In this document: piece by piece, positions 6,627-15,319 of the stretch
Position numbering within the stretch: the stretch's first letter is position 1
Layout: each line of letters begins with the position of its first letter
From: Oscillospiraceae bacterium
GTDB lineage: Bacteria > Bacillota_A > Clostridia > Oscillospirales > Oscillospiraceae
Assembly (NCBI GenBank): GCA_902789835.1
Contig: CADAPN010000008.1
Location: forward strand, 1-30,934
DNA: 30,934 nucleotides
Direction: 5' to 3'
The notes under the pieces: model-generated
Database searches by the model: none
The model's input: only the letters and a program-made list of their open reading frames with translations
Told to the model about the DNA's origin: nothing
Translations under genes and position numbers: made by a program

Positions 6627-9600
6627 ATGCAGCTTTGTCATGCCGGTATTGACATCGGCTCCACCACTGTCAAGCTCGTGCTCCTGAATGAAGCCGGAGA
6701 GCGCGTGTTTGAAGAATACAGGCGCCATTGCGCTCATCCCCGTGAGACCCTCGCCGACCTGCTCACGGAGGCCCGGGAGCGGGTCGGTAGTTGCATGCTC
6801 CTTGCCGGGATCACCGGTTCCGGTGCCCTGGGTCTTTCCCGTGCACTCACAATTCCGTTTGTGCAGGAGGTTGTCGCGGTGGCCACGGCGCTGCGCACTC
6901 GCTTCCCGGCGACGGATGTCGCCATTGAACTCGGGGGCGAGGATGCCAAGATCATCTATTTTTCCGGTTCACCGGAAGAGCGCATGAACGGTGTCTGCGC
7001 CGGGGGCACTGGTTCTTTCATTGACCAGATGGCTTCGCTGCTCCAGACCGATGCCGAGGGGCTCAACCGTGCCGCCGAACAGGCGTCCCAGATTTATCCC
7101 ATTGCCGCGCGTTGCGGCGTCTTTGCCAAAACCGACATCCAGCCGCTGATCAACGAAGGCGCCGCGACCGCCGATCTCGCCGCCTCTATTTTCCAGGCGG
7201 TGGTCAACCAGACCATCTCCGGTCTCGCCTGCGGCCGGCCGATCCGCGGCAATGTCGCATTCCTAGGCGGTCCGCTGCACTTTCTTCCGGAACTCAGGAA
7301 AGCCTTCATTCGCACTCTGCGTCTGACACCGGAGCAGGTGATTGATCCGCCGGATTCTCACCTCTTTGCCGCACAGGGTGCCGCTCTGGAACTCCGTGCC
7401 GGGACGGTCCCCGGAGCGGAGGATCTTGAACCGGTGGAGATCGGCATTCTGATCGACCGCCTGCGCAGCGGAGTTCAGACCGCTTTCGAGCTCAAGCGGC
7501 TTCCGCCGCTCTTTTCCTCCCCTGCCGGCTACGACGAATTCTGCGCACGGCATGCGCAGGCCGTCGTACCGAAGGGAGATCTCCGAAAGGCTCACGGGGA
7601 CTGTTTCCTCGGAATCGACGCCGGTTCCACCACCACAAAGCTCGCCCTCATCGGCAAGGACGGCGAACTGCTCTTCTCCTTCTACTCGAACAACCGGGGT
7701 GACCCTGTGCGCACAGCCGTGCGCGCCATGAGCGAACTCTTTTCAGAGCTTCCGGAGGACGCGCATATCGTGCGCTCCTGCTCCACCGGTTACGGGGAGC
7801 AGCTTCTCAAAACCGCCTTTAACCTTGATGAAGGCGAGGTCGAGACCATCGCACACTGCACCGCCGCCGCATTCTTCGACCCGAAGGTGGACTGTGTGCT
7901 GGACATCGGCGGCCAGGATATGAAGTGCATCCGGCTCCGCCATGGTTCCGTCGACAACGTACTGCTCAACGAGGCCTGCAGTTCCGGCTGCGGATCCTTT
8001 CTGGAAAACTTTGCCAATTCCCTCGGCTATACGGCGGAAGGCTTCGCACAGGAAGCCCTCTTTGCCGAAAACCCCGTGGACCTCGGCACCCGCTGCACCG
8101 TCTTCATGAACTCCAACGTGAAGCAGGCGCAGAAGGAAGGCGCCTCCGTCCGGGACATCTCGGCGGGGCTGGCGTATTCGGTCATCAAGAACGCCCTGTA
8201 CAAGGTGATCAAGCTCACCGATCCATCGGAGCTCGGCTCTCACATCGTCGTTCAGGGCGGCACCTTCTATAACAAGGCCGTGCTCCGCGCTTTTGAAGAG
8301 ATCGCCGGGGTCCGGGTCATCTGTCCCGATATAGCCGGAATCATGGGGGCCTTCGGCGCCGCACTGATCGCCCGGGCCCATTACACCGGCGAGGCCGGCA
8401 GTCTCCTCTCCCGGGAGGAGCTGCTGAATCTTCAGTACACCACCGAGACGCGCCACTGCGGACGGTGCCAGAACAACTGCCTTCTTACCGTCAACACCTT
8501 CCCCGGCGGCAGGAAACACATCACCGGAAACCGCTGTGAACGCGGCCTCGGCGATGAAGCCGCCGGCAAAAAGGCCCCTAACCTGGTGGATTTCAAGCGC
8601 AAGCGGCTCTTTGCCTATGCCCCTCTGAAGCCGGACGAGGCACCGCGCGGCACCGTCGGCATTCCCCGTGTGCTTGGCATCTATGAGGATTATCCCTTCT
8701 GGGCCGTTCTGTTCCGGGAACTGGGCTTCCGTCTGGAGCTCTCCCCTTTCTCATCCCGGAAACTCTATGAACGCGGTATGGACTCCATTCCCTCGGAATC
8801 CGAGTGCTATCCCGCCAAGCTCTCTCACGGGCATATTCAGTGGCTGATCGACCGCGGGATCCGCACCATCTTCCATCCCTGTGTATTCTATGAACACCAG
8901 GAAACCCGCGCCGCCCAGAACCACTTCAACTGCCCCATCGTCGTCTCCTACGCGGAGAATCTTAAAAACAACGTGGAGGATGTGGCGGACAAGGAGATCC
9001 TCTATCTCCGGCCTTTCATCGCCATGACCGACGAAAAGACCGCCGCCGACCGTCTCGTTCCGTTCTTCGCCGAACATTGGCAGATTCCGGAACCCGATGT
9101 CCGGGAAGCGGTCCACCGCGCCTGGGCTGAACAGCTTCGTGCCAAGGACGACATTCGCCAGGAAGGCGCCCGTGTGCTGAGGGAAATGGAAGCCGCCCAC
9201 GGCCGCGGGATTGTCCTCGCCGGCCGCCCCTATCACATCGACCCGGAAATCAACCACGGCATTCCCGAAATGATCGCGGGCTTCGGACTCACCGTGCTCA
9301 CCGAGGACAGCCTCCCCATCGACTTTGACCCCGAACGCCCCATCCGTGTCACAGATCAGTGGGTGTATCACTCACGCCTCTACACCGCCGCCGAATTTGT
9401 CGCGCGTCACGAGGATCTTGAGCTGATCCAGCTCAACTCCTTTGGCTGCGGACTGGACGCCGTCACCACCGACCAGGTCAGCGAGATCCTTGAAAACAGC
9501 GGCAAGCTCTACACCGTTCTGAAAATCGACGAGGTCAACAACCTTGGCGCGGCCCGCATCCGGATCCGCAGCCTGATCGCCGCGATGAACATGCGGAAGG

Positions 9601-10880
9601 TCCGCCACATTGTCTCCCATCCGCAGAAGGTTGCCTATCATCGGGCGGAGTTTACCGAGGGGATGCGGCGCGAAGGCTACACCATTCTCGCTCCGCAGAT
9701 GAGTCCCATTCACTTTGACCTTCTGGAGCCGGTTTTCCGCAGTCACGGATACAATATGGTGGTCCTCTCCAACGACAATCGCAGCGCCATTGACACCGGC
9801 CTTCGGTATGTGAACAATGATGCCTGCTTTCCTGCCATGACGGTGGTGGGCCAGATCATGCAGGCCGTGCTCTCTGGTCAGTATGACACCGACCGCCTCG
9901 CCATCATTATGTCACAGACCGGCGGCTGCTGCAGGGCAAGCAACTATGTAAGCTTTATCCGCCGTGCCCTCGACAAGGCCGGACTCTCGCACATCCCTGT
10001 CATCTCCCTGAACGCCAACGGCATGGAAAAGAACGAAGGCTTCCGGCTTTCCGCTCCCCTGATTCTTTCCGCCGGCAGAGCCATCGTCTTCGGCGACCTC
10101 TTCCTGCGCTGTCTGTACCGGGTCCGTCCCTATGAGCGTATCCCCGGCTCAGCAAACGCCCTGCATGCCGCGCTCCGGGAACGCTGCATCGCGTCGCTCA
10201 CCGGAAAAAGCCGCGAAACCTACGCCGCGCTCTGCCGTGAGATTGTCCAGCGTTTTGACCACCTCGCCATCGACGAAACGGTTCGCAGACCCCGGGTCGG
10301 GGTCGTGGGCGAGATTCTCGTAAAATACATGCCCCTGGCGAACAACCATCTGGTCGATCTTCTGGAGCAGGAAGGCGCCGAGGCCGTCGTTCCGGATCTC
10401 ATGGACTTTCTCAACTACTGCATCTACAACAACGACTACAAGCACAAGTTTCTCGGGAAGCCCTGGACCGCTTCCGCCACCGCCTGGTTCGGTGTCCGGG
10501 CCATTCGCGCTCTGCGCGCTCCGGCGCTGAAGGCGCTGGAGGAAAGCCGGCGTTTCCGTCCTCCCATGCCCATCGAGAGAATTGCCGAACTGGCCAAGCC
10601 CTTCCTCTCCCTCGGGAACCAGTATGGAGAAGGCTGGTTCCTTACCGGCGAGATGGCGGAACTCCTCACAGAAGGTGTCGAAAACATCGTCTGTATCCAG
10701 CCCTTTGCCTGCCTGCCCAATCATGTTGTCGGCAAAGGCGTCATCAAAGCCCTGCGCCGGACCTACCCCTTTGCGAATATCGCTGCGGTGGACTACGACC
10801 CCGGCGCCAGCGAAGTGAACCAGCTCAACCGAATCAAGCTGATGCTGTCCGAAGCAAAGCGCCGGATCAGCATCGCGTAA
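6627..10880 (+). CDS. Giant acyl-CoA dehydratase activase-type protein (two BcrAD/BadF/HgdC ATPase domains plus dehydratase-like region)
   Basis: 1417 aa. Family members are ATP-driven electron donors related to activators of 2-hydroxyacyl-CoA dehydratases, fused to a large C-terminal part; their substrate is not established. ATPase domain 1 (about 5-265) starts GIDIGSTTVKL and has C124 and C163. Domain 2 (about 325-590) starts GIDAGSTTTKL and has C451 and C490. The 39-residue spacing in both equals that of the two Cys that bridge a [4Fe-4S] cluster in HgdC, so both copies look competent. Then comes CGRCQNNC (611-618) with C637, a DUF2229-type region from about 670, and Cys motifs GGCCRAS and FACLPNH near the C-terminus. 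ATG 6627 follows AGGTGA by 6 nt. No hgdAB-like subunit genes adjoin. Confidence 0.9.
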   Translation: MQLCHAGIDIGSTTVKLVLLNEAGERVFEEYRRHCAHPRETLADLLTEARERVGSCMLLAGITGSGALGLSRALTIPFVQEVVAVATALRTRFPATDVAIELGGEDAKIIYFSGSPEERMNGVCAGGTGSFIDQMASLLQTDAEGLNRAAEQASQIYPIAARCGVFAKTDIQPLINEGAATADLAASIFQAVVNQTISGLACGRPIRGNVAFLGGPLHFLPELRKAFIRTLRLTPEQVIDPPDSHLFAAQGAALELRAGTVPGAEDLEPVEIGILIDRLRSGVQTAFELKRLPPLFSSPAGYDEFCARHAQAVVPKGDLRKAHGDCFLGIDAGSTTTKLALIGKDGELLFSFYSNNRGDPVRTAVRAMSELFSELPEDAHIVRSCSTGYGEQLLKTAFNLDEGEVETIAHCTAAAFFDPKVDCVLDIGGQDMKCIRLRHGSVDNVLLNEACSSGCGSFLENFANSLGYTAEGFAQEALFAENPVDLGTRCTVFMNSNVKQAQKEGASVRDISAGLAYSVIKNALYKVIKLTDPSELGSHIVVQGGTFYNKAVLRAFEEIAGVRVICPDIAGIMGAFGAALIARAHYTGEAGSLLSREELLNLQYTTETRHCGRCQNNCLLTVNTFPGGRKHITGNRCERGLGDEAAGKKAPNLVDFKRKRLFAYAPLKPDEAPRGTVGIPRVLGIYEDYPFWAVLFRELGFRLELSPFSSRKLYERGMDSIPSESECYPAKLSHGHIQWLIDRGIRTIFHPCVFYEHQETRAAQNHFNCPIVVSYAENLKNNVEDVADKEILYLRPFIAMTDEKTAADRLVPFFAEHWQIPEPDVREAVHRAWAEQLRAKDDIRQEGARVLREMEAAHGRGIVLAGRPYHIDPEINHGIPEMIAGFGLTVLTEDSLPIDFDPERPIRVTDQWVYHSRLYTAAEFVARHEDLELIQLNSFGCGLDAVTTDQVSEILENSGKLYTVLKIDEVNNLGAARIRIRSLIAAMNMRKVRHIVSHPQKVAYHRAEFTEGMRREGYTILAPQMSPIHFDLLEPVFRSHGYNMVVLSNDNRSAIDTGLRYVNNDACFPAMTVVGQIMQAVLSGQYDTDRLAIIMSQTGGCCRASNYVSFIRRALDKAGLSHIPVISLNANGMEKNEGFRLSAPLILSAGRAIVFGDLFLRCLYRVRPYERIPGSANALHAALRERCIASLTGKSRETYAALCREIVQRFDHLAIDETVRRPRVGVVGEILVKYMPLANNHLVDLLEQEGAEAVVPDLMDFLNYCIYNNDYKHKFLGKPWTASATAWFGVRAIRALRAPALKALEESRRFRPPMPIERIAELAKPFLSLGNQYGEGWFLTGEMAELLTEGVENIVCIQPFACLPNHVVGKGVIKALRRTYPFANIAAVDYDPGASEVNQLNRIKLMLSEAKRRISIA

Positions 10881-10917
10881 AGGGAATCCCCCGCCGGAGC
10901 GGGGGATTCCCTTTACG
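10876..10917. terminator. Bidirectional terminator between activase and TetR-like gene
   Basis: Perfect 19-bp inverted repeat (10876-10894 with 10899-10917) with loop CGGA. It begins within the activase stop region and lies 19 nt from the end of the convergent regulator gene. The arms end in AAAGGG/CCCTTT, giving a short T run in both directions. Confidence 0.85.
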
Positions 10918-10936
10918 TTCGATATGAAGCCGTATC

Positions 10937-11512
10937 TCAATACGCGGGTCTGTATTTCGGGCTGGTAAAGCGTGCGAGAATGTTCTCCACACTCTGGTCC
11001 ATCACCCGGAGGATTCTCTCTCTCGTGATCTCCTTCGGGAACTGCATCCCCATATCCATCCACTGTGAGATGAAGCCGATGGCGCAGTTGGCATAGAACT
11101 CCACCACGAACTCAAAGTCCTGCCGGTCGATGTTTTTCCCTTCCGAGGCGATTTCCGCGAAACTCCGGATGCATGCCGCCATCCTCGCCTTCAGATAGCG
11201 CAGCATATAAAGCCTGCTGTTGGAGTTGTACACATTCAGGGTAAACGCGCTGTTGGAGACCAGATAATCAAAGTATCCCATCATGTCTTCCATCCAGTGG
11301 TTATAGACAACCTCCCGCGGGAACACCCGATCCGAATCCTGTTCAAATACCCATTCCAGCAGATCGTCTACATCATCAAAGTGATAATAGAAGGTCTGCC
11401 GGTTCACCCCGCAGATTTCCACAATATCCTTGACCGTAACCTTATCAATGGGTTTCACGGTCATCATCTGGCGAAGTGCCGATGCCAAAGCTTCTTTTGT
11501 CCCTGTCGCCAA
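10937..11512 (-). CDS. TetR-family transcriptional regulator (DhaS-like, TetR_C_8 type)
   Basis: 191 aa. The N-terminal TetR helix-turn-helix reads ITVKDIVEICGVNRQTFYYHF-like (DKVTVKDIVE then VNRQTFYYHF), followed by DLLEWVF. This is the pattern of DhaS/TetR_C_8 proteins, some of which act as co-activators rather than repressors. The ligand-binding half (about 70-190) shows no recognisable pocket. I choose TTG 11512 because AAAGGAGG precedes it by 7 nt. The open frame extends to 11587, but that start would lie upstream of the predicted promoter; ATG 11533 is a second choice. It is convergent with the activase gene and divergent from hypA, and may regulate either. Confidence 0.87.
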   Translation of the reverse strand: MATGTKEALASALRQMMTVKPIDKVTVKDIVEICGVNRQTFYYHFDDVDDLLEWVFEQDSDRVFPREVVYNHWMEDMMGYFDYLVSNSAFTLNVYNSNSRLYMLRYLKARMAACIRSFAEIASEGKNIDRQDFEFVVEFYANCAIGFISQWMDMGMQFPKEITRERILRVMDQSVENILARFTSPKYRPAY

Positions 11513-11558
11513 GCCAATCCCTCCTTTGCTCATCTGTTTTCCTGCTTCTTTGCTGTAT

Positions 11559-11587
11559 AGCATAACACACTTTCCTGTATTTCGCAA
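11559..11587 (-). promoter_or_regulatory. Promoter of the TetR-like gene
   Basis: Minus-strand TTGCGA (11587-11582), 17 bp, TATGCT (11564-11559). The predicted start of transcription near 11553 rules out the longest reading of the regulator and fits the TTG start at 11512. Confidence 0.55.
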
Positions 11588-11665
11588 AAGATTTTTACAA
11601 TTTTATATAAATGTCGTTATTCCATTGTACTTTTATCGGATTTGCCTGAAATAGTTGACCCAAGC

Positions 11666-11694
11666 GTGACAAATCGGGTTCTTTATGCTATGAT
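11666..11694 (+). promoter_or_regulatory. Promoter of hypA
   Basis: GTGACA (11666-11671), 17 bp, TATGAT (11689-11694) with an extended -10 TGC immediately before it. The predicted leader is about 50 nt. Confidence 0.6.
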
Positions 11695-11751
11695 GTGGCC
11701 TACAGGACAAAACTTGTTCTGATCAAATACTCTGAAAGGGTCTCTGTATCC

Positions 11752-12096
11752 ATGCATGAATTAGGGACGATTTATTATGTCATCGACACGGTGGAAAAAC
11801 TGGCCGCCGAAAACGATCTGAAGGAAGTCGCTTCCATCACGCTTGAGGTCGGCGAGGTCAGCGGAATTATTCCTGAATATCTCTCTGATTTCTGGCTTTA
11901 CGCCCGCAAGAAAACCGAACTGTTTCAGCAGACAGAGCTGAAGATTGAACCCATTCACGCCGTCACCTACTGTCAGGCCTGCGGGAAAACCTATCCCACC
12001 ATCCCCCAGGGCAAGATCTGTCCGCACTGCGGCAGCGGCAACACCTTCCTTGTCACCGGAAACGAATACAACATCAAAGAGATTGAGGCCTGCTGA
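11752..12096 (+). CDS. hypA: HypA-family nickel metallochaperone
   Basis: 114 aa. HypA delivers nickel to [NiFe]-hydrogenase maturation (with HypB). The N-terminus is MHELG; Met1-His2-Glu3 forms the Ni site in characterised HypA. The zinc site is C74xxC77 and C90xxC93, a spacing typical of the family. ATG 11752 is chosen because the mature Ni site requires this N-terminus; AAAGGG lies 11 nt before it, slightly far. The frame is open further upstream but without family similarity. No hypBCDEF or hydrogenase gene lies near it, so it is solitary here. The partner could lie elsewhere, or it could serve another Ni or Zn enzyme. Confidence 0.92.
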   Translation: MHELGTIYYVIDTVEKLAAENDLKEVASITLEVGEVSGIIPEYLSDFWLYARKKTELFQQTELKIEPIHAVTYCQACGKTYPTIPQGKICPHCGSGNTFLVTGNEYNIKEIEAC

Positions 12097-12150
12097 GTTT
12101 TTTCGGCGCCGGCATTCCGGCCGCGAGAGCGAATCCCTTTTCTTTGATGC

Positions 12151-12185
12151 ACAGCGGGACCGCCTGAAAAAGGCGGTCCCGCTGT
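12151..12185. terminator. Bidirectional terminator between hypA and phosphoglucomutase
   Basis: Perfect 15-bp stem (12151-12165 with 12171-12185), loop GAAAA, between two convergent genes. T runs are short on both sides (CTTTC on the plus strand). Confidence 0.75.
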
Positions 12186-12195
12186 CTTTCTGTGA

Positions 12196-13848
12196 TTAAA
12201 GCTTCTGTTCCAGCTCCTTCACGATCTCCGCTTCGACTTTTTCCGCCGCCTCTCTGTTCGGAGCCGTAACGCTGATGTACATTTTGATCTTCGGTTCCGT
12301 CCCGCTGGGCCGGATTACCACACTTCCCTTCTCGGAGAAGAATTTCAGCACATCCGACGCCGGCAGGCCATTGAGTCCTTTGCTGTAATCCTCCAGACGC
12401 AGAACCCTGTTTCCGCCGATCTGCTCCAGCCCGCGGCGGAAGTCTTCCATGATTTTCTGCATTTTCTGCATACCGGCGCTGCCGTCGAATTCGTAGGAGT
12501 GCAGCGTGTTCAGGCAGTAGCCATAGGTCGCATAGAGTTCGTTCAGCTTCTCCAGCAGGGAGATACCCCGGGATCTGTAGAAGGCGAACATTTCGCAGAT
12601 CATGAAGGCGGCATCCACCCCGTCCTTGTCCCGGACATAAGTTCCCGTGAGATATCCGTAGGACTCTTCAAACCCGCAGATATAGTCGTCCGTTCTCCCG
12701 CCCTGTTCCAGTCTGCCGATCACCTCGCCGATGAACTTGAAGCCGGTGAGAACATTGACCGTTTCAACGTCATAGTGCGCCGCAATCTTTTCCGCCAGGT
12801 CCATCGTCACAATCGTCTTGACAAAAACCGGATGTGCCGGCATTTCACCGTGCCGCGCCCGCTGCGCGCAGATATAGTCCAGCAGCAGCAGGCCGACCTC
12901 GTTTCCGGAAAGCAGCCGATAATCCCCGTCGGCGGTCCGCACCGCGATTCCGCAGCGGTCGCAGTCCGGATCGGTTGCCAGCAGCAGGTCTGCGTTCTGC
13001 CGTGCGGCGTACCGCAGGCCCAGCTCCATCGCCTCCCGGATCTCCGGGTTCGGATAAGGGCAGGTTGGGAAGTGCCCGTCGGGCTCTCGCTGCTCTTCCA
13101 CCACGGTAATGTTGGTGAATCCGCTTTCCTTCAGCGCGCGGGTAACCGGCTTCAATCCCGTTCCGTTCAGCGGGCTGTAGACTATGGCAACATCACGGTC
13201 AATTCTGTCTCCGTAGAGGACCGACTGGGCCTTCACTTCTTCGATAAATGCCGTCAGTACTTCCTCTCCGATATACCGGATGCGTCCGGCCTCCAGAGCG
13301 TCTTCAAAAGCAACGCGCTTCACATCCCGGAAAATGTCCAGGCTGTTGATTTCCGCAAGGACGCGTGCCGCGGCTTCCGTCGTGATCTGACAGCCATCCG
13401 GTCCGTACACCTTGTAGCCGTTGTATTTGGACGGATTGTGTGATGCCGTGACCATCACGCCGGCAGAAGCCCCGAGCCTGCGCACGGCAAAGCTGACAGT
13501 AGGTACCGGCAGAAGCTCCGGCCAGAAGTGGACCGTGATGCCGTTGGCGGCAAACACAGCTGCCGCCGTTCTGGCAAAAACGTCGCTTTTGATCCGACTG
13601 TCGTAGCCGATCACAACGCTTGCTCCCTCGCCCAGGGTATTGGCCAGTCCCTGGCTCGCCTTGGCAACGACATAGACATTCATCCGATTGGTCCCCGCGC
13701 CGATCACGCCGCGCAGGCCGCCCGTGCCAAAGGCCAGATTGCGATAGAACGCGTCTTCGATCTGCGCCTCATCCATTCGCCGCAGTTCTTCCAGCACGTC
13801 TCCCCCGGTGTGTGTAAGCCATCTTTCATATTCCGCTTTGTAATCCAT
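12196..13848 (-). CDS. pgcA: Phosphoglucomutase/phosphomannomutase (PgcA-type)
   Basis: 550 aa cytoplasmic alpha-D-phosphohexomutase that interconverts glucose-1-phosphate and glucose-6-phosphate, supplying UDP-glucose and glycogen or wall polymer pathways. It has the four-domain phosphohexomutase fold: N-terminal GTGGLRGVIGAGTNRMN, phosphoserine loop TASHNPSKYNGYK (S136), metal loop DPDCDR (D293, D295, D297), sugar loop GFEES (392-396), and phosphate-binding RPSGTEPK near the C-terminus. Length and the N-terminal pattern match Firmicutes PgcA rather than the shorter GlmM. ATG 13848 has GGGAGG about 9 nt upstream. It has its own promoter, divergent from the F420 ligase-like gene. Confidence 0.92.
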   Translation of the reverse strand: MDYKAEYERWLTHTGGDVLEELRRMDEAQIEDAFYRNLAFGTGGLRGVIGAGTNRMNVYVVAKASQGLANTLGEGASVVIGYDSRIKSDVFARTAAAVFAANGITVHFWPELLPVPTVSFAVRRLGASAGVMVTASHNPSKYNGYKVYGPDGCQITTEAAARVLAEINSLDIFRDVKRVAFEDALEAGRIRYIGEEVLTAFIEEVKAQSVLYGDRIDRDVAIVYSPLNGTGLKPVTRALKESGFTNITVVEEQREPDGHFPTCPYPNPEIREAMELGLRYAARQNADLLLATDPDCDRCGIAVRTADGDYRLLSGNEVGLLLLDYICAQRARHGEMPAHPVFVKTIVTMDLAEKIAAHYDVETVNVLTGFKFIGEVIGRLEQGGRTDDYICGFEESYGYLTGTYVRDKDGVDAAFMICEMFAFYRSRGISLLEKLNELYATYGYCLNTLHSYEFDGSAGMQKMQKIMEDFRRGLEQIGGNRVLRLEDYSKGLNGLPASDVLKFFSEKGSVVIRPSGTEPKIKMYISVTAPNREAAEKVEAEIVKELEQKL

Positions 13849-13881
13849 CGTTCATAGCCTCCCGGTAATTTCCATGCTCTC

Positions 13882-13910
13882 AGTATACGTCAGGTCCGTC
13901 CGATTTACAA
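13882..13910 (-). promoter_or_regulatory. Promoter of pgcA
   Basis: Minus-strand TTGTAA (13910-13905), 17 bp, TATACT (13887-13882). The leader is about 30 nt to the ATG. Confidence 0.6.
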
Positions 13911-13955
13911 CAACAATCCGGGAACGGCTTTTCCCCTGTTCTTACGAAAAAAACC

Positions 13956-13984
13956 TTTACTTCTCTGCGGGCAGCCTGTATAAT
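13956..13984 (+). promoter_or_regulatory. Promoter of the F420 ligase-like gene
   Basis: TTTACT (13956-13961), 17 bp, TATAAT (13979-13984). It lies back-to-back with the pgcA promoter in the 183-bp divergent gap. Confidence 0.65.
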
Positions 13985-14031
13985 ACCATAGTAAAAATTC
14001 AAGCCACATGGAAAAGGAGTCTTTCATCATC

Positions 14032-15225
14032 ATGAGAACCATCGGCACTGTTGTGCGCGGTGTCCGCGCACCCATCATCCGTCAGGGCGATGACATCGCG
14101 AAGGTCGTTTCGGATTCTGTTCAGGCAGCCTGGCAGGAGGCCGGCATCGTCCCCTGTGACCGTGACATTGTGGCGGTCACGGAGTCTGTCGTGGCGCGTG
14201 CCCAGGGCAACTATGCATCCGTCGAACAGATTGCGGAGGATTTCCGCCGCAAGACCGGCGGCGGCACAGTCGGCGTCGCTTTCCCGATTCTGAGCCGCAA
14301 CCGCTTCTCTCTGCTGCTGCGCGGCATGGCCGCCGGCTGCAGGAAAATCGTGCTGCTCCTCTCCTATCCCTCCGACGAAGTTGGGAACCACCTTGTGGAC
14401 TGGGACCTGCTGGACAAGGCGGGTGTCAATCCTTATACCGACGTGCTGACCTTGGCGCAGTTCCGTGAATACTTCGGTCATATCGTCCATCCCTTCACCG
14501 GTGTGGACTATATCGACTTCTACTCCGATCTGATTCAAGGCGAAGACTGTGAGGTGGAAGTGCTCTTCGGCAACAAAGTCACGACTCTGCTTGAGCATAC
14601 CGACACCGTCGTCACCTGTGACATTCATACCCGCGCCCGCTCCAAGCGCCTGCTCCGGGATGCCGGAGCCAAAACCGTGCTCGGTCTGGATGATATTTTG
14701 ACCGCGCCGGTGGCCGGCAGCAGCTTTAACGCGGAATACGGTCTGCTGGGCTCCAACAAAGCCACGGAAGACACCGTAAAGCTCTTCCCGCGCGACTGCA
14801 CCGATGTAGCCGAAGCCATCAGCCGCTACCTTTCCGAGGCCTCCGGCAAGCAGATCGAAGCCATGGTCTACGGCGACGGCGCCTTCAAGGACCCCGTCGG
14901 AAAGATCTGGGAGCTGGCGGATCCGGTGGTCTCCCCCGGATACACCAAGGGCCTGGTCGGCACCCCCAACGAGCTGAAGCTCAAGTATCTCGCCGACAAT
15001 GAATTCGGCGAACTCTCCGGAGAGGAACTGCGCAGTGCCATCAAGGCCAAGATCCGTGCCAAAACCGGCGACAGCCTTGTCGGGCACATGGTCTCCGAGG
15101 GGACCACACCGCGCCGCCTGACCGACCTGATCGGCTCACTCTGTGACCTGACTTCCGGCTCCGGCGACAAGGGCACCCCCATCGTCTATATCCAGGGCTA
15201 TTTCGACAACTATACGAACGAATAA
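14032..15225 (+). CDS. Coenzyme F420-0:L-glutamate ligase (CofE)-like protein
   Basis: 397 aa. The sequence starts IGTVVRGVRAPIIRQGDDIAKVV, the entry to a CofE/FbiB-like fold. A gamma-glutamyl ligase-type core is suggested by DRDIVAVTESVVARAQGNY (near residue 45) and LLGSNKATEDTVKLFP (near 245). In archaea and actinobacteria CofE adds glutamate to F420-0. Many Clostridia without F420 carry this longer paralogue, and its substrate there is unknown to me. No F420 biosynthesis gene is in the window. ATG 14032 is chosen for family N-terminal similarity, though AAGGAG is 12 nt away; ATG 14008 lacks any ribosome site. Confidence 0.8.
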   Translation: MRTIGTVVRGVRAPIIRQGDDIAKVVSDSVQAAWQEAGIVPCDRDIVAVTESVVARAQGNYASVEQIAEDFRRKTGGGTVGVAFPILSRNRFSLLLRGMAAGCRKIVLLLSYPSDEVGNHLVDWDLLDKAGVNPYTDVLTLAQFREYFGHIVHPFTGVDYIDFYSDLIQGEDCEVEVLFGNKVTTLLEHTDTVVTCDIHTRARSKRLLRDAGAKTVLGLDDILTAPVAGSSFNAEYGLLGSNKATEDTVKLFPRDCTDVAEAISRYLSEASGKQIEAMVYGDGAFKDPVGKIWELADPVVSPGYTKGLVGTPNELKLKYLADNEFGELSGEELRSAIKAKIRAKTGDSLVGHMVSEGTTPRRLTDLIGSLCDLTSGSGDKGTPIVYIQGYFDNYTNE

Positions 15226-15290
15226 AGCCGAAGCTTTCGATGTTCCCCGCCGCCGGCGGAAAGAATACACGTCATAAGGCTTCTTATGAA

Positions 15291-15317
15291 AACCACCCCG
15301 CTTTGAGCGGGGTGGTT
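15291..15317. terminator. Bidirectional terminator between F420 ligase-like gene and alpha-galactosidase
   Basis: Perfect 12-bp G+C-rich stem (15291-15302 with 15306-15317), loop TTG. It is flanked by CTTTATT on the plus side and TTTTC on the minus side, so it can serve both convergent genes. Confidence 0.85.
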
Positions 15318-15319
15318 CT

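Noticed and set aside
15273..15288. Small hairpin CATAAG-GCTT-CTTATG before the F420 ligase-like gene terminator
   Set aside because: Six AT-rich pairs next to a much stronger terminator; probably no independent role.
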